Origin: Nitrospinota bacterium
GTDB taxonomy: Bacteria > Nitrospinota > Nitrospinia > SZUA-224
NCBI GenBank assembly: GCA_016212345.1
Contig: JACRGM010000021.1
Location: 1 to 15,503 of the forward strand
Length of the DNA stretch: 15,503 bases
Direction of reading: 5' to 3'
Positions 1-6,171 of the stretch are shown one piece after another. Numbering within the stretch: the first letter of the stretch is position 1; the number at the start of each line of letters is the position of its first letter. The position numbers and the translations under genes were made by a program. Below the pieces are notes generated by a model. That model searched no databases and was not told where the DNA came from. It worked only from the letters and a program-made list of their open reading frames with translations.

Positions 1-9
1 AAACATTCA

Positions 10-25
10 TGCCGACAAGTCGGCA
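10..25. repeat. Short perfect hairpin at window start
   Basis: Seven-base arms TGCCGAC and GTCGGCA flank a 2-nt AA spacer (in practice a 4-nt loop). No T-run follows, so it is not a clear intrinsic terminator. It may be the end of a structure whose gene lies outside the window. An AAGGAG-like sequence and an ATG follow at 28-36, but the frame stops after six codons, so I do not call a gene. Confidence 0.4.
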
Positions 26-42
26 CAAAGGAGCATGAAAAT

Positions 43-117
43 ACACACCCCTTAATCCCCTCTTTTTAGAGGGGAAACTTTAGAACTCCCCTCTATTAAG
101 AGGGGTTGGGGGTGTGT
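43..117. repeat. Two-hairpin palindromic repeat, full copy
   Basis: The outer arms ACACACCCC (43-51) and GGGGTGTGT (109-117) are perfect inverted repeats. Between them lie two 7-bp hairpins: CCCCTCT-TTTT-AGAGGGG (57-74) and CCCCTCT-ATTA-AGAGGGG (88-105). Weaker pairing extends outward (GAAAATAC at 38-45 with GTATTTTC at 125-132). Its left 34 bases recur with one mismatch at 2275-2308. The dispersed copies and nested symmetry suggest a REP- or MITE-like non-coding element. No transposase is present in the window, so mobility is inferred. Confidence 0.75.
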
Positions 118-169
118 TATAAAGGTATTTTCGTATGAAAAAATATTTTTAATTGACATAATTTTTAAA

Positions 170-198
170 TTGACATCTTAAATGGGATGGGATATTAT
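170..198 (+). promoter_or_regulatory. Strong sigma-70 promoter for the outer-membrane gene
   Basis: A perfect -35 TTGACA (170-175), a 17-bp spacer and a -10 TATTAT (193-198) form a near-consensus vegetative promoter. A second TTGACA at 153-158 lies one 17-bp step upstream but has only a poor -10 partner. Transcription would start near 205, giving a leader of about 80 nt before the ATG at 284. An AGGGAGG ribosome-binding site ends 9 nt before that ATG. Confidence 0.7.
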
Positions 199-283
199 AT
201 GATAAATTTTGATAGATCAATTAAAATTGGATGGGGACTTCTTGGTTGAAAAATAAAATAAACTAAAAGGGAGGAATTATTAA

Positions 284-820
284 ATGAAAATGAATAAGAG
301 AATCAGACATATCTTTTTTGTATCCCTATTTTTTATCCTTTTACCCATTTCAGTCAGTGCAGAGGGCCGGGAGGGAAGCATACGTATTGGGAATGACATA
401 GGATTCCAGCTTGGAACGGTTGATGACACTGCCTTTGCATTAGGAGCCTATGGTGATTATTTTCTCAGCAATGAATTTGGGATTGGTCCACTTCTACAGT
501 TCGGGCTAACAGATGATCTTTTTCAATTTGGAATGTCTCTCCAGGTCAAAGGCCTATTTGAGGTCTTTGATTATAGTGATCTATTTCTTGAGGTGCAGGC
601 AGGTCTAGGGTTTATCCACACTGACCTTGAGAGGGGGAAGACTACTAATACTGATACAAGTGTACTGGTTCCTCTGGGGATGGGGTTGGATTATCGGTTA
701 TCAGAACAGTTATCGATCTCTGCTAAATTACTATTTAATATAACAAATTTGAAACTTGGAGACATGGAGGATGATGAGTTTCATACGAGTCTATTCTTTG
801 GGATAAATCTTTACCCATAA
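284..820 (+). CDS. Small outer-membrane beta-barrel protein
   Basis: The 178-residue product starts with a clear Sec signal peptide: a basic N-terminus (MKMNKRIRHI), a hydrophobic core at about residues 10-22, and a probable cleavage site after VSA at residue 26. The mature part of about 150 residues alternates polar and apolar residues with many Gly and aromatic residues (for example GAYGDYFLSNEFGIGPLLQF). This is typical of an 8-strand barrel of the OmpA/OmpX-like 'outer membrane protein beta-barrel domain' type. It ends FFGINLYP, close to but not exactly the usual terminal aromatic signature for BAM recognition. I do not recognise a named family. It is monocistronic, behind its own strong promoter, and followed by hairpins. 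The ATG at 284 is chosen for its ribosome-binding site; ATG 290 is an in-frame alternative. Confidence 0.75.
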   Translation: MKMNKRIRHIFFVSLFFILLPISVSAEGREGSIRIGNDIGFQLGTVDDTAFALGAYGDYFLSNEFGIGPLLQFGLTDDLFQFGMSLQVKGLFEVFDYSDLFLEVQAGLGFIHTDLERGKTTNTDTSVLVPLGMGLDYRLSEQLSISAKLLFNITNLKLGDMEDDEFHTSLFFGINLYP

Positions 821-828
821 ATTGGAAA

Positions 829-864
829 GCTGGTTGGATAACCATTACATAGTCACCAACCAGC
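829..864 (+). terminator. Hairpin downstream of the outer-membrane gene
   Basis: A perfect 9-bp stem GCTGGTTGG (829-837) / CCAACCAGC (856-864) encloses an 18-nt loop, starting 8 nt after the stop codon. No U-tract follows directly, so termination may rely on the next hairpin. Its CAACCA segment (857-862) could pair instead with TGGTTG (883-888) of the next hairpin. Confidence 0.5.
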
Positions 865-871
865 CCTGAGC

Positions 872-912
872 AGAGACATTAATGGTTGTTCCCCCCAACC
901 TTTTATGTCTCT
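872..912 (+). terminator. Long hairpin between the outer-membrane gene and glyS
   Basis: AGAGACAT (872-879) pairs with ATGTCTCT (905-912). Inside it GGTTG (884-888) pairs with CAACC (896-900) around a C-rich loop. ACTTTTAAAA follows, a modest U-tract. It is likely the terminator of the upstream gene, and possibly a leader structure for glyS, which starts 58 nt later. No T-box signature (AGGGTGGNACCGCG) is present. Confidence 0.5.
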
Positions 913-969
913 ACTTTTAAAATATATATTCTAATAGGAAAAAATGCAATAGAGAGGAAGTTTTGATAG

Positions 970-2274
970 ATGACTCGATCTGTTACTATGGAAAAGATTG
1001 TCTCATTATGTAAGAGGAGGGGTTTTATCTTTCAAAACAGTGAGATATATGGTGGACTAAATAGCTGCTGGGATTATGGGCCACTAGGGGTAGAGTTGAA
1101 GAACAATGTAAAGGGATTGTGGTGGAGATCAGTAGTTCAGGAGCGGGAAGATATTGTGGGGATAGATTCAAGTATACTGATGCACCCTAATGTATGGCAT
1201 GCCTCAGGACATATAGATAGTTTTTCAGATCCATTGGTTGATTGTAAAGGGTGTAAACATAGATTCCGTGCCGATGATTTAAAAGGGGTTGACAAGTGTC
1301 CTGATTGTGGAGGGGAACTGACCCAATCCCGTCAATTTAATCTTATGTTCAAGACATTCATGGGGGCTGTTGAGGATCAGAGATCTACAGTCTATCTCCG
1401 ACCTGAGACAGCACAGGGGATATTTGTCAATTTTAAAAATATTCAGACTACTGCTCGTATGAAGATCCCTTTTGGAATAGCACAGATAGGAAAGGCCTTT
1501 CGGAATGAGATCACACCAGGAAACTTTACATTCAGGACAAGGGAATTTGAACAGATGGAGATAGAATTCTTTGTCAAACCTGAGAGCGATCTTGAATGGT
1601 ATGAGTATTGGAAGGGTGAGAGGTACAGGTGGTATCTAAAATATGGTATAAAAAAGGATAATCTACGGATTCGGGATCATGATAAGGGTGAACTTGCTCA
1701 TTATGCTAAACTCTGTTCTGATATAGAGTATCAATTCCCATTCGACTGGGCTGAATTAGAGGGGATTGCAGATCGCACGGACTTTGATCTGAGACAACAC
1801 TCTAAACATAGCGGTAAGGATCTTATCTTTTTTGATGAAGAGACAAGGGATAGTTACACCCCATATGTTATTGAACCCTCCGCAGGGGTAGACAGATCAG
1901 CCCTTGCATTTCTTATTGATGCATATGATGAGGAAGAAGATAGGGTAGTGCTCAGATTACACCCAAGGTTGGCCCCAATAAAGGTAGCTGTGTTTCCACT
2001 TATTAAAAAAGATAACATGCCAGAAAAGGCAAAAGAGATTGAAAGGATGTTAAGGTTACACCATAATACCTTTTATGATGAAAAGGGGTCAATTGGGAGG
2101 AGATATCGGAGACAGGATGAGATTGGAACACCATATGGTATAACTATTGATTCTATAACTATGAAGGATGATACTGTGACCCTGAGGGATAGGGATTCAA
2201 TGGAACAGATACGAGTTCCCGTAAAAGGAGTGGTTGAGGAGATAAATAAACGTCTCAATAAAGCATTGCATTAA
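970..2274 (+). CDS. glyS: Glycyl-tRNA synthetase, single-chain alpha2 type
   Basis: It charges tRNA-Gly with glycine in the cytoplasm. The 434-residue protein is a class II synthetase of the eukaryote/archaeal-like homodimeric type, not the bacterial alpha/beta GlyQ-GlyS type. Visible features are the N-terminal KRRGFIFQNSEIYGG and WDYGPLG block (16-40), a four-cysteine zinc site (Cys92, Cys95, Cys110, Cys113), RPETAQG (144-150), motif 2 around FRNE and RTREFEQMEIEFF (177-201), and motif 3 EPSAGVDRSALAFL (302-315). An anticodon-binding domain occupies about 337-434. AGAGGAAG lies about 10 nt before the ATG at 970; ATG 988 is a possible alternative. The gene stands alone behind two hairpins, and a repeat begins at the base after its stop. 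The symbol glyS is shared with the unrelated beta subunit; glyQS is also used. Confidence 0.95.
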   Translation: MTRSVTMEKIVSLCKRRGFIFQNSEIYGGLNSCWDYGPLGVELKNNVKGLWWRSVVQEREDIVGIDSSILMHPNVWHASGHIDSFSDPLVDCKGCKHRFRADDLKGVDKCPDCGGELTQSRQFNLMFKTFMGAVEDQRSTVYLRPETAQGIFVNFKNIQTTARMKIPFGIAQIGKAFRNEITPGNFTFRTREFEQMEIEFFVKPESDLEWYEYWKGERYRWYLKYGIKKDNLRIRDHDKGELAHYAKLCSDIEYQFPFDWAELEGIADRTDFDLRQHSKHSGKDLIFFDEETRDSYTPYVIEPSAGVDRSALAFLIDAYDEEEDRVVLRLHPRLAPIKVAVFPLIKKDNMPEKAKEIERMLRLHHNTFYDEKGSIGRRYRRQDEIGTPYGITIDSITMKDDTVTLRDRDSMEQIRVPVKGVVEEINKRLNKALH

Positions 2275-2308
2275 ACACACCCCTTTATCCCCTCTTTTTA
2301 GAGGGGAA
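2275..2308. repeat. Partial second copy of the 43-117 repeat, abutting the glyS stop
   Basis: These 34 bases match 43-76 with a single difference (CCTTTATCC against CCTTAATCC). They start at the first base after the glyS TAA. They keep the CCCCTCT-TTTT-AGAGGGG hairpin (2289-2306) but lack the right half of the element. The hairpin could act as a transcription terminator or mRNA 3' end for glyS. The rest of the gap to larC (2309-2439) shows only a weak AGGTA/TACCT inverted repeat. Confidence 0.75.
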
Positions 2309-2439
2309 CTTTACCCTTGTTATATTTGATGATATCTAAAGTCGGGCCTAAATGCCTTGCAGCTATTTGGGGGACACCACGAAATATTTTTAAATTAAAA
2401 ATAAAAGAGCCCTTTGATATTTAGGTATAGTTACCTATT

Positions 2440-3618
2440 TTACATACCGAAGTGGAGCCGTGCCTGTGCCTTTGTCTCCTCATAGACTTGATATAGGGGG
2501 ACATTATATCTCCTTGCTATCTCTTGACACTCCTTATATTCGGGTGATATCTTGAGTATCTTTTCCCCCTCTTTTGCAATTACAACTGTAACATATCCGT
2601 ATCTTGTCTCAATCTCCCTTGATTCTCTTTCGAGTTTGACCCTTTTCACCTGATATGATCTGATCCCAAGGGTTGAGGTCTCTCGTAATAAAAGGTCTGT
2701 GAGCCTTCTAATATCCTTTGAGTCAGCAAGTATTGAAATCTTTGCCGCAGGGCGATTCTTCTTCATAATTATAGGGGTTATAAAATAATCTAATGCCCCC
2801 ATCTCAAAGGCCTTTTCTGAGACATAATCATAGAATTCAGGGTTCATATCATCAATATTGGTTTCAATAACAGTAATAGTATCTCCCATATGAGAACCTA
2901 TATCCTCCCCTATTATTATCCTTAGAAGATTAGGAAGATCCTTCAGCTCTTTAGAGCCTGCACCATAACCTACCTTCTCTACCTCAATCAGGGGAAGAGA
3001 ACCAAACTCACTGGCAAGTGTGGTAATAATGGCGGCTCCAGTAGGTGTAGTAAGTTCATACTCTGTATCTGATGAATAACAGGGATATCCCTTAAGCAAC
3101 TCAGCAGTCGCAGGGGCAGGGATTGGGAGTAACCCATGTTGACATATTACATATCCCTTCCCTGTATTTATTGGTGACGAGATTATCTTACCTATATTTA
3201 ATATATGGATACCTATCATAGAACCCACTATATCTATAATGGAATCTACTGCTCCAATCTCATGGAAGTGTACCTCCTCTTTAGGGATATTATGTACCTT
3301 TGCCTCTGCCTCCCCTATTCGTTCAAATATATGTATAGAATCCCTCTTTACAAGAGGTTCGAGATCGCTCTCATCTATCAATCTCTTTATATCATTAAGG
3401 GAGATATGGTCCCTCTCCCTATCTTTTACTATTACATCAGCCTTTGTCCCAACAATACCCCCCCTCTCTAAGGTGGAGACCTCTATACTATAGCCTTTAA
3501 TACCAAGTCCTTTTAGTCTTGTACGGATATCCCTTATATCCACACCAATGTCGATCAGACCACCCAATACCATATCACCACTTATACCTGAGAATGTATC
3601 AAAGTATGCTATCTTCAT
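2440..3618 (-). CDS. larC: LarC, nickel insertase for the nickel-pincer nucleotide cofactor
   Basis: LarC inserts nickel into pyridinium-3,5-bisthiocarboxylic acid mononucleotide in a CTP-dependent reaction, the last step of NPN cofactor synthesis. NPN is used by lactate racemase (LarA) and its relatives. The 392-residue product has the family N-terminus FDTFSGISGDMVLGG (6-20), HFHEIGAVDSIID (117-129), IPAPAT (166-171), ELTTPTGAA (188-196), and in the C-terminal domain ETNIDDMNPE (252-261) and MKKNRP (285-290). Both domains are in one uninterrupted frame, unlike the Lactiplantibacillus plantarum gene, where they are joined by programmed frameshifting. The ATG overlaps the larB stop as ATGA (3615-3618), so translation is probably coupled. 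It is the last gene of the gpsA-larB-larC operon. LarE and LarA are not in the window. Confidence 0.93.
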   Translation of the reverse strand: MKIAYFDTFSGISGDMVLGGLIDIGVDIRDIRTRLKGLGIKGYSIEVSTLERGGIVGTKADVIVKDRERDHISLNDIKRLIDESDLEPLVKRDSIHIFERIGEAEAKVHNIPKEEVHFHEIGAVDSIIDIVGSMIGIHILNIGKIISSPINTGKGYVICQHGLLPIPAPATAELLKGYPCYSSDTEYELTTPTGAAIITTLASEFGSLPLIEVEKVGYGAGSKELKDLPNLLRIIIGEDIGSHMGDTITVIETNIDDMNPEFYDYVSEKAFEMGALDYFITPIIMKKNRPAAKISILADSKDIRRLTDLLLRETSTLGIRSYQVKRVKLERESREIETRYGYVTVVIAKEGEKILKISPEYKECQEIARRYNVPLYQVYEETKAQARLHFGM

Positions 3619-4382
3619 TCTATCTCTTTCTCGCCTAATATATTTATCTTATGAGCCAGATAGCCGGCGCCAAAGCCATTATCTATATTGACAGTAGCGA
3701 TCCCTGAAGAACAGCTATTTAACATGGTAAGGAGGGCAGAGACCCCTTTCAAGCCTGTACCATAGCCAATACTTGTAGGTACTGCGACAATAGGCTTATC
3801 AAACAACCCACCAATCACACCTGGGAGTACCCCATCCATTCCAGCAACCACAACTATTACCCGTGCCTTTAAAAGCTCTTCCTTTTTATCTAGAAGCCTA
3901 TGAATCCCTGCGACACCTACATCATACATTCGATCTACAGAGCTCCCCAATGTCTCAGCAGTGATCACTGCCTCTTCTGCCACAGGTATATCTGATGTCC
4001 CTGCTGATGCTACAAGTATAGCACCAACACCTCTTTCTTTCTTTTCAGAGGTCTTGATTACAATGGTTCTTGCCAATTCATTAAACTCTGCATTAGGACT
4101 AATCTTTTTGATCTGCTCGAATATAGACTTATCTGCCCTTGTTGCAAGGAGATCACCCCCCGCAGATAATATCCTCTTTGCAATCGTGGCCACCTGTTCT
4201 GGTGATTTCCCTTCACAATATATCACCTCAGGGAATCCTTTCCTTATCCCCCTGTGGTGGTCAATCTTGGCAAAACCTATGTCTTCATAAGGGAGTATCT
4301 TTAGGGCCTCCATAGCATCATCAGGTTTTATCTTATTTGTATAAAGGTCTTCTAATAGTTTCTTTAAAGATGATCTATTCAC
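3615..4382 (-). CDS. larB: LarB, pyridinium-3,5-biscarboxylic acid mononucleotide synthase
   Basis: LarB carboxylates and hydrolyses nicotinic acid adenine dinucleotide to give the biscarboxylated pyridinium mononucleotide, the first step of nickel-pincer cofactor synthesis. The 255-residue protein has a helical N-terminal part with the family block DHHRGIRKGFPEVIYCEGKS (41-60), then a PurE/AIR-carboxylase-like domain with SAGTSD (126-131), VAGMDGVLP (179-187), PTSIGYGTG (202-210) and NIDNGFGAG (232-240). Length is normal for the family. Its GTG start overlaps the gpsA TGA as GTGA (4379-4382), and its stop overlaps the larC ATG, so all three cistrons should be translated from one message. LarB and LarC adjacent in this order is a common arrangement; the sulfur-transfer enzyme LarE, needed between them in the pathway, is not encoded here. 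Confidence 0.93.
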   Translation of the reverse strand: MNRSSLKKLLEDLYTNKIKPDDAMEALKILPYEDIGFAKIDHHRGIRKGFPEVIYCEGKSPEQVATIAKRILSAGGDLLATRADKSIFEQIKKISPNAEFNELARTIVIKTSEKKERGVGAILVASAGTSDIPVAEEAVITAETLGSSVDRMYDVGVAGIHRLLDKKEELLKARVIVVVAGMDGVLPGVIGGLFDKPIVAVPTSIGYGTGLKGVSALLTMLNSCSSGIATVNIDNGFGAGYLAHKINILGEKEIE

Positions 4383-5398
4383 TGGATTACCCCCTCAAAT
4401 TCGTCTTTGATCTTAACCTCCAGAAGGTCTTTAAGTGCCTCTCTCGGGCTCTTACCTTCATATAAAATAGCGTATGTCTCATCAATAATCGCACCCTTGA
4501 CCTTGTATCTCCTCTTCAGATCATGTGCAGATTTAACAGTCCTTATCCCCTCTGCAACCATCCTCATCCCTTTCTGTATCTCATCTAATTTCATCCCTTT
4601 TCCGATCTTTAATCCCACACCTCTGTTGCGACTCAGATCTCCGGTACATGTCAAAACAAGATCCCCTAGACCAGAGAGACCAGATAAGGTTTGAGGACTA
4701 GCCCCAATTGCTACACCTAGTCTCATCATCTCTACAAGACCACGGGTTATCAATGCTGCCCTGGCATTATACCCAAAGCCAAGACCATCAGATATCCCTG
4801 CTGCAATAGCAATTACATTCTTCAAGGCACCCCCTAATTCTACCCCAAGGAGGTCAGTATTAGTAAAGACCCTGAAGTATGATGTGGTAAATATCTCTTG
4901 TACCCTCTCTGCGATCCTTATATCCTCAGAGGCAGCAACAACTGCTGTGGGGGTCTTAAGGGAGACCTCATTGGCAAATGTTGGGCCAGAGATAGTAGCC
5001 ACTCTCTTATAGAACCTCTCAGGGAATATCTCTCTCAAGATACGAGAGATTGTTACAAGGCTCTCTATCTCTATCCCCTTGGAAGCATTTATAATAATAG
5101 CATCGGGTGGAAGGAATGATGCAAGCTGTGTTGCAATACTGCGGACTACATGGGAGGGTACAACTATAATAAATGTATCTATCCCCTCTGCCACCTCTTC
5201 AATATAGGTAGTAGGGTATATCCTCTCCGAGATCCTAAACCCTGGAAGATAGATAGTATTCTCCCTCTTTTCCTTGATAATACCGCAAAGATCATCTTCG
5301 TATACCCAGAGTTTTACCTCATACCCCTTATCTGCCAAGAGATTCGCTAATGTTGTACCCCAACTACCTGCACCTATTACTGCAATCCTTTTGTTCAT
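4379..5398 (-). CDS. gpsA: Glycerol-3-phosphate dehydrogenase [NAD(P)+]
   Basis: GpsA reduces dihydroxyacetone phosphate to sn-glycerol-3-phosphate, the backbone for membrane phospholipids, in the cytoplasm. The 339-residue protein shows the Rossmann dinucleotide motif GAGSWG (9-14), the PSHVV strand (81-85), ASKGIE (105-110), SGPTFANEV (137-145), ALKNVIAIAAGISDG (191-205) with the probable catalytic Lys193, and NARAALITRG (211-220). Length and motifs are typical. The start must be the ATG at 5398 because the Rossmann motif follows immediately. No Shine-Dalgarno sequence precedes it, and promoter-like elements run right up to the ATG, which suggests a leaderless message. It leads the operon with larB and larC through a 4-nt overlap; a functional link with the nickel cofactor is not evident. 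Confidence 0.95.
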   Translation of the reverse strand: MNKRIAVIGAGSWGTTLANLLADKGYEVKLWVYEDDLCGIIKEKRENTIYLPGFRISERIYPTTYIEEVAEGIDTFIIVVPSHVVRSIATQLASFLPPDAIIINASKGIEIESLVTISRILREIFPERFYKRVATISGPTFANEVSLKTPTAVVAASEDIRIAERVQEIFTTSYFRVFTNTDLLGVELGGALKNVIAIAAGISDGLGFGYNARAALITRGLVEMMRLGVAIGASPQTLSGLSGLGDLVLTCTGDLSRNRGVGLKIGKGMKLDEIQKGMRMVAEGIRTVKSAHDLKRRYKVKGAIIDETYAILYEGKSPREALKDLLEVKIKDEFEGVIQ

Positions 5399-5403
5399 CT
5401 GAC

Positions 5404-5436
5404 ATTATAATAACAAAATCATTGAAACACTGTCAA
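5404..5436 (-). promoter_or_regulatory. gpsA-larBC promoter abutting the start codon
   Basis: On the minus strand a perfect -35 TTGACA (5436-5431) is followed by TATTATAAT (5412-5404). Read as TATTAT the spacer is 18 bp; read as TATAAT it is 21 bp. With the 18-bp reading transcription would begin near 5400-5398, at or within a few bases of the gpsA ATG (5398). This agrees with the absence of a ribosome-binding site. Confidence 0.6.
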
Positions 5437-5530
5437 CCTTTGATCCCAAGAACATTATATTTGATCTCAATAAAAATTCCGATAAAAAATCCATTGACAA
5501 CACAAGGGATTTAGTCAATAATCATATCTA

Positions 5531-5657
5531 TTATAGATTTTCAGATAATAAATTACACAAGGATAGAAGGAGAAATCCGAGTAAGGCGTACTGAGTAGTA
5601 CGTTGTCGAGGATTTCGACTGATAACGCCGTGTAATTTGTTATATGGAAATCTATAA
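5531..5657. repeat. 127-bp foldback element with 28-nt terminal inverted repeats
   Basis: The arms 5531-5558 and 5630-5657 are inverted repeats matching at 25 of 28 positions; both begin TTATAGATTT reading inward. Nested inside are GAAATCC (5572-5578) / GGATTTC (5610-5616) and the apical CGTACT-GAGT-AGTACG (5587-5602). The whole segment folds into one long imperfect stem. It has no coding capacity. It resembles the structured non-coding repeats (REP/MITE type) that are dispersed in many bacterial genomes; copy number cannot be seen here. Confidence 0.8.
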
Positions 5658-5747
5658 AAGAAGGGGGTGAGAGGTGACAAATTTTTATATTATATGAAAT
5701 GGATGGCAAATACTAAAAGGGGGTGATATAATAACCATCAATCTTCT

Positions 5748-5782
5748 AAAAACAAGTTGTGAATAATCGCTCTCTTGTTTTT
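5748..5782 (+). promoter_or_regulatory. AT-rich hairpin in the RRM gene leader region
   Basis: A perfect 9-bp inverted repeat AAAAACAAG (5748-5756) / CTTGTTTTT (5774-5782) encloses a 17-nt loop that contains TTGTGA. The right arm's T-run would resemble an intrinsic terminator, but the stem is AT-rich. It lies about 100 nt upstream of the RRM start and could be a leader structure, for example one sensitive to temperature. Function is not shown. Confidence 0.4.
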
Positions 5783-5880
5783 AATAATGTTTTCATTAGG
5801 GATTCAGAATGCTATCGTGCTTCTATCTCCAAAAGAAACATTATTGGACAGAGGGAAATAAAGAAAAAAGGAGGTTTAGA

Positions 5881-6147
5881 ATGCAAGGTAGCAAACTTTA
5901 TGTAGGGAATCTCAATTATTCTGTAAGCAACACGGAGTTGGAAGAATTGTTTGCCACTTATGGTGAAGTTAGGCAAGTCAACATAATTGAAGGCAAAGGC
6001 TTTGGATTTGTGGAAATGTCTAATCCAGCAGAAGCAAAAAAGGCGAAGGATGCACTGGATGGTTCTGATTACAAAGAACGTACCTTGAAAGTTGACGAAG
6101 CTCGTCCACCCAAAACTAAACAAAGGAGGGACTATCGAAGATATTAG
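5881..6147 (+). CDS. Small single-RRM RNA-binding protein
   Basis: The 88-residue protein is one RNA recognition motif with a short basic tail. RNP2 is LYVGNL (6-11) and RNP1 is KGFGFVEM (39-46), carrying the aromatic residues that stack on RNA bases. The tail PPKTKQRRDYRRY (76-88) is rich in Arg and Lys. This matches the bacterial Rbp family, studied mainly in cyanobacteria, where members bind single-stranded RNA and some are cold-induced or direct mRNA localisation. The start at 5881 is set by a strong AAGGAGG 6 nt upstream. The frame stays open back to 5809 but without conserved sequence. The gene is monocistronic and flanked on both sides by structured repeats; its target RNAs are unknown. 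Confidence 0.9.
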   Translation: MQGSKLYVGNLNYSVSNTELEELFATYGEVRQVNIIEGKGFGFVEMSNPAEAKKAKDALDGSDYKERTLKVDEARPPKTKQRRDYRRY

Positions 6148-6171
6148 AAAATTGTAACTGTCTATCCAAAT

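Larger units (their letters stand above)
5399..5880. other. Gene-free divergent region between gpsA and the RRM gene
   Basis: This region of about 480 bp holds the gpsA promoter at its left end, a 127-bp foldback element (5531-5657), two direct copies of AAGGGGGTGA (5661-5670 and 5717-5726), an AT-rich hairpin (5748-5782) and the ribosome-binding site of the RRM gene (5868-5874). A TTGACA at 5494-5499 points toward the RRM gene but has only AATAAT 17 bp away. I see no tRNA and no convincing small gene. Confidence 0.7.

Noticed and set aside
34..54. ATG after an AAGGAG-like site at the window start
   Set aside because: The frame ends after six codons within the repeat; it could be a gene remnant, but nothing supports that.
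821..969. T-box riboswitch upstream of glyS
   Set aside because: Hairpins are present but the conserved T-box sequence and specifier stem are not.
3961..4694. Plus-strand reading frames antisense to larB and gpsA
   Set aside because: They mirror conserved coding sequence with low-complexity translations and no start signals.
5515..5709. 64-codon minus-strand frame over the foldback element
   Set aside because: It is produced by the palindromic repeat, has no ribosome-binding site and no family resemblance.
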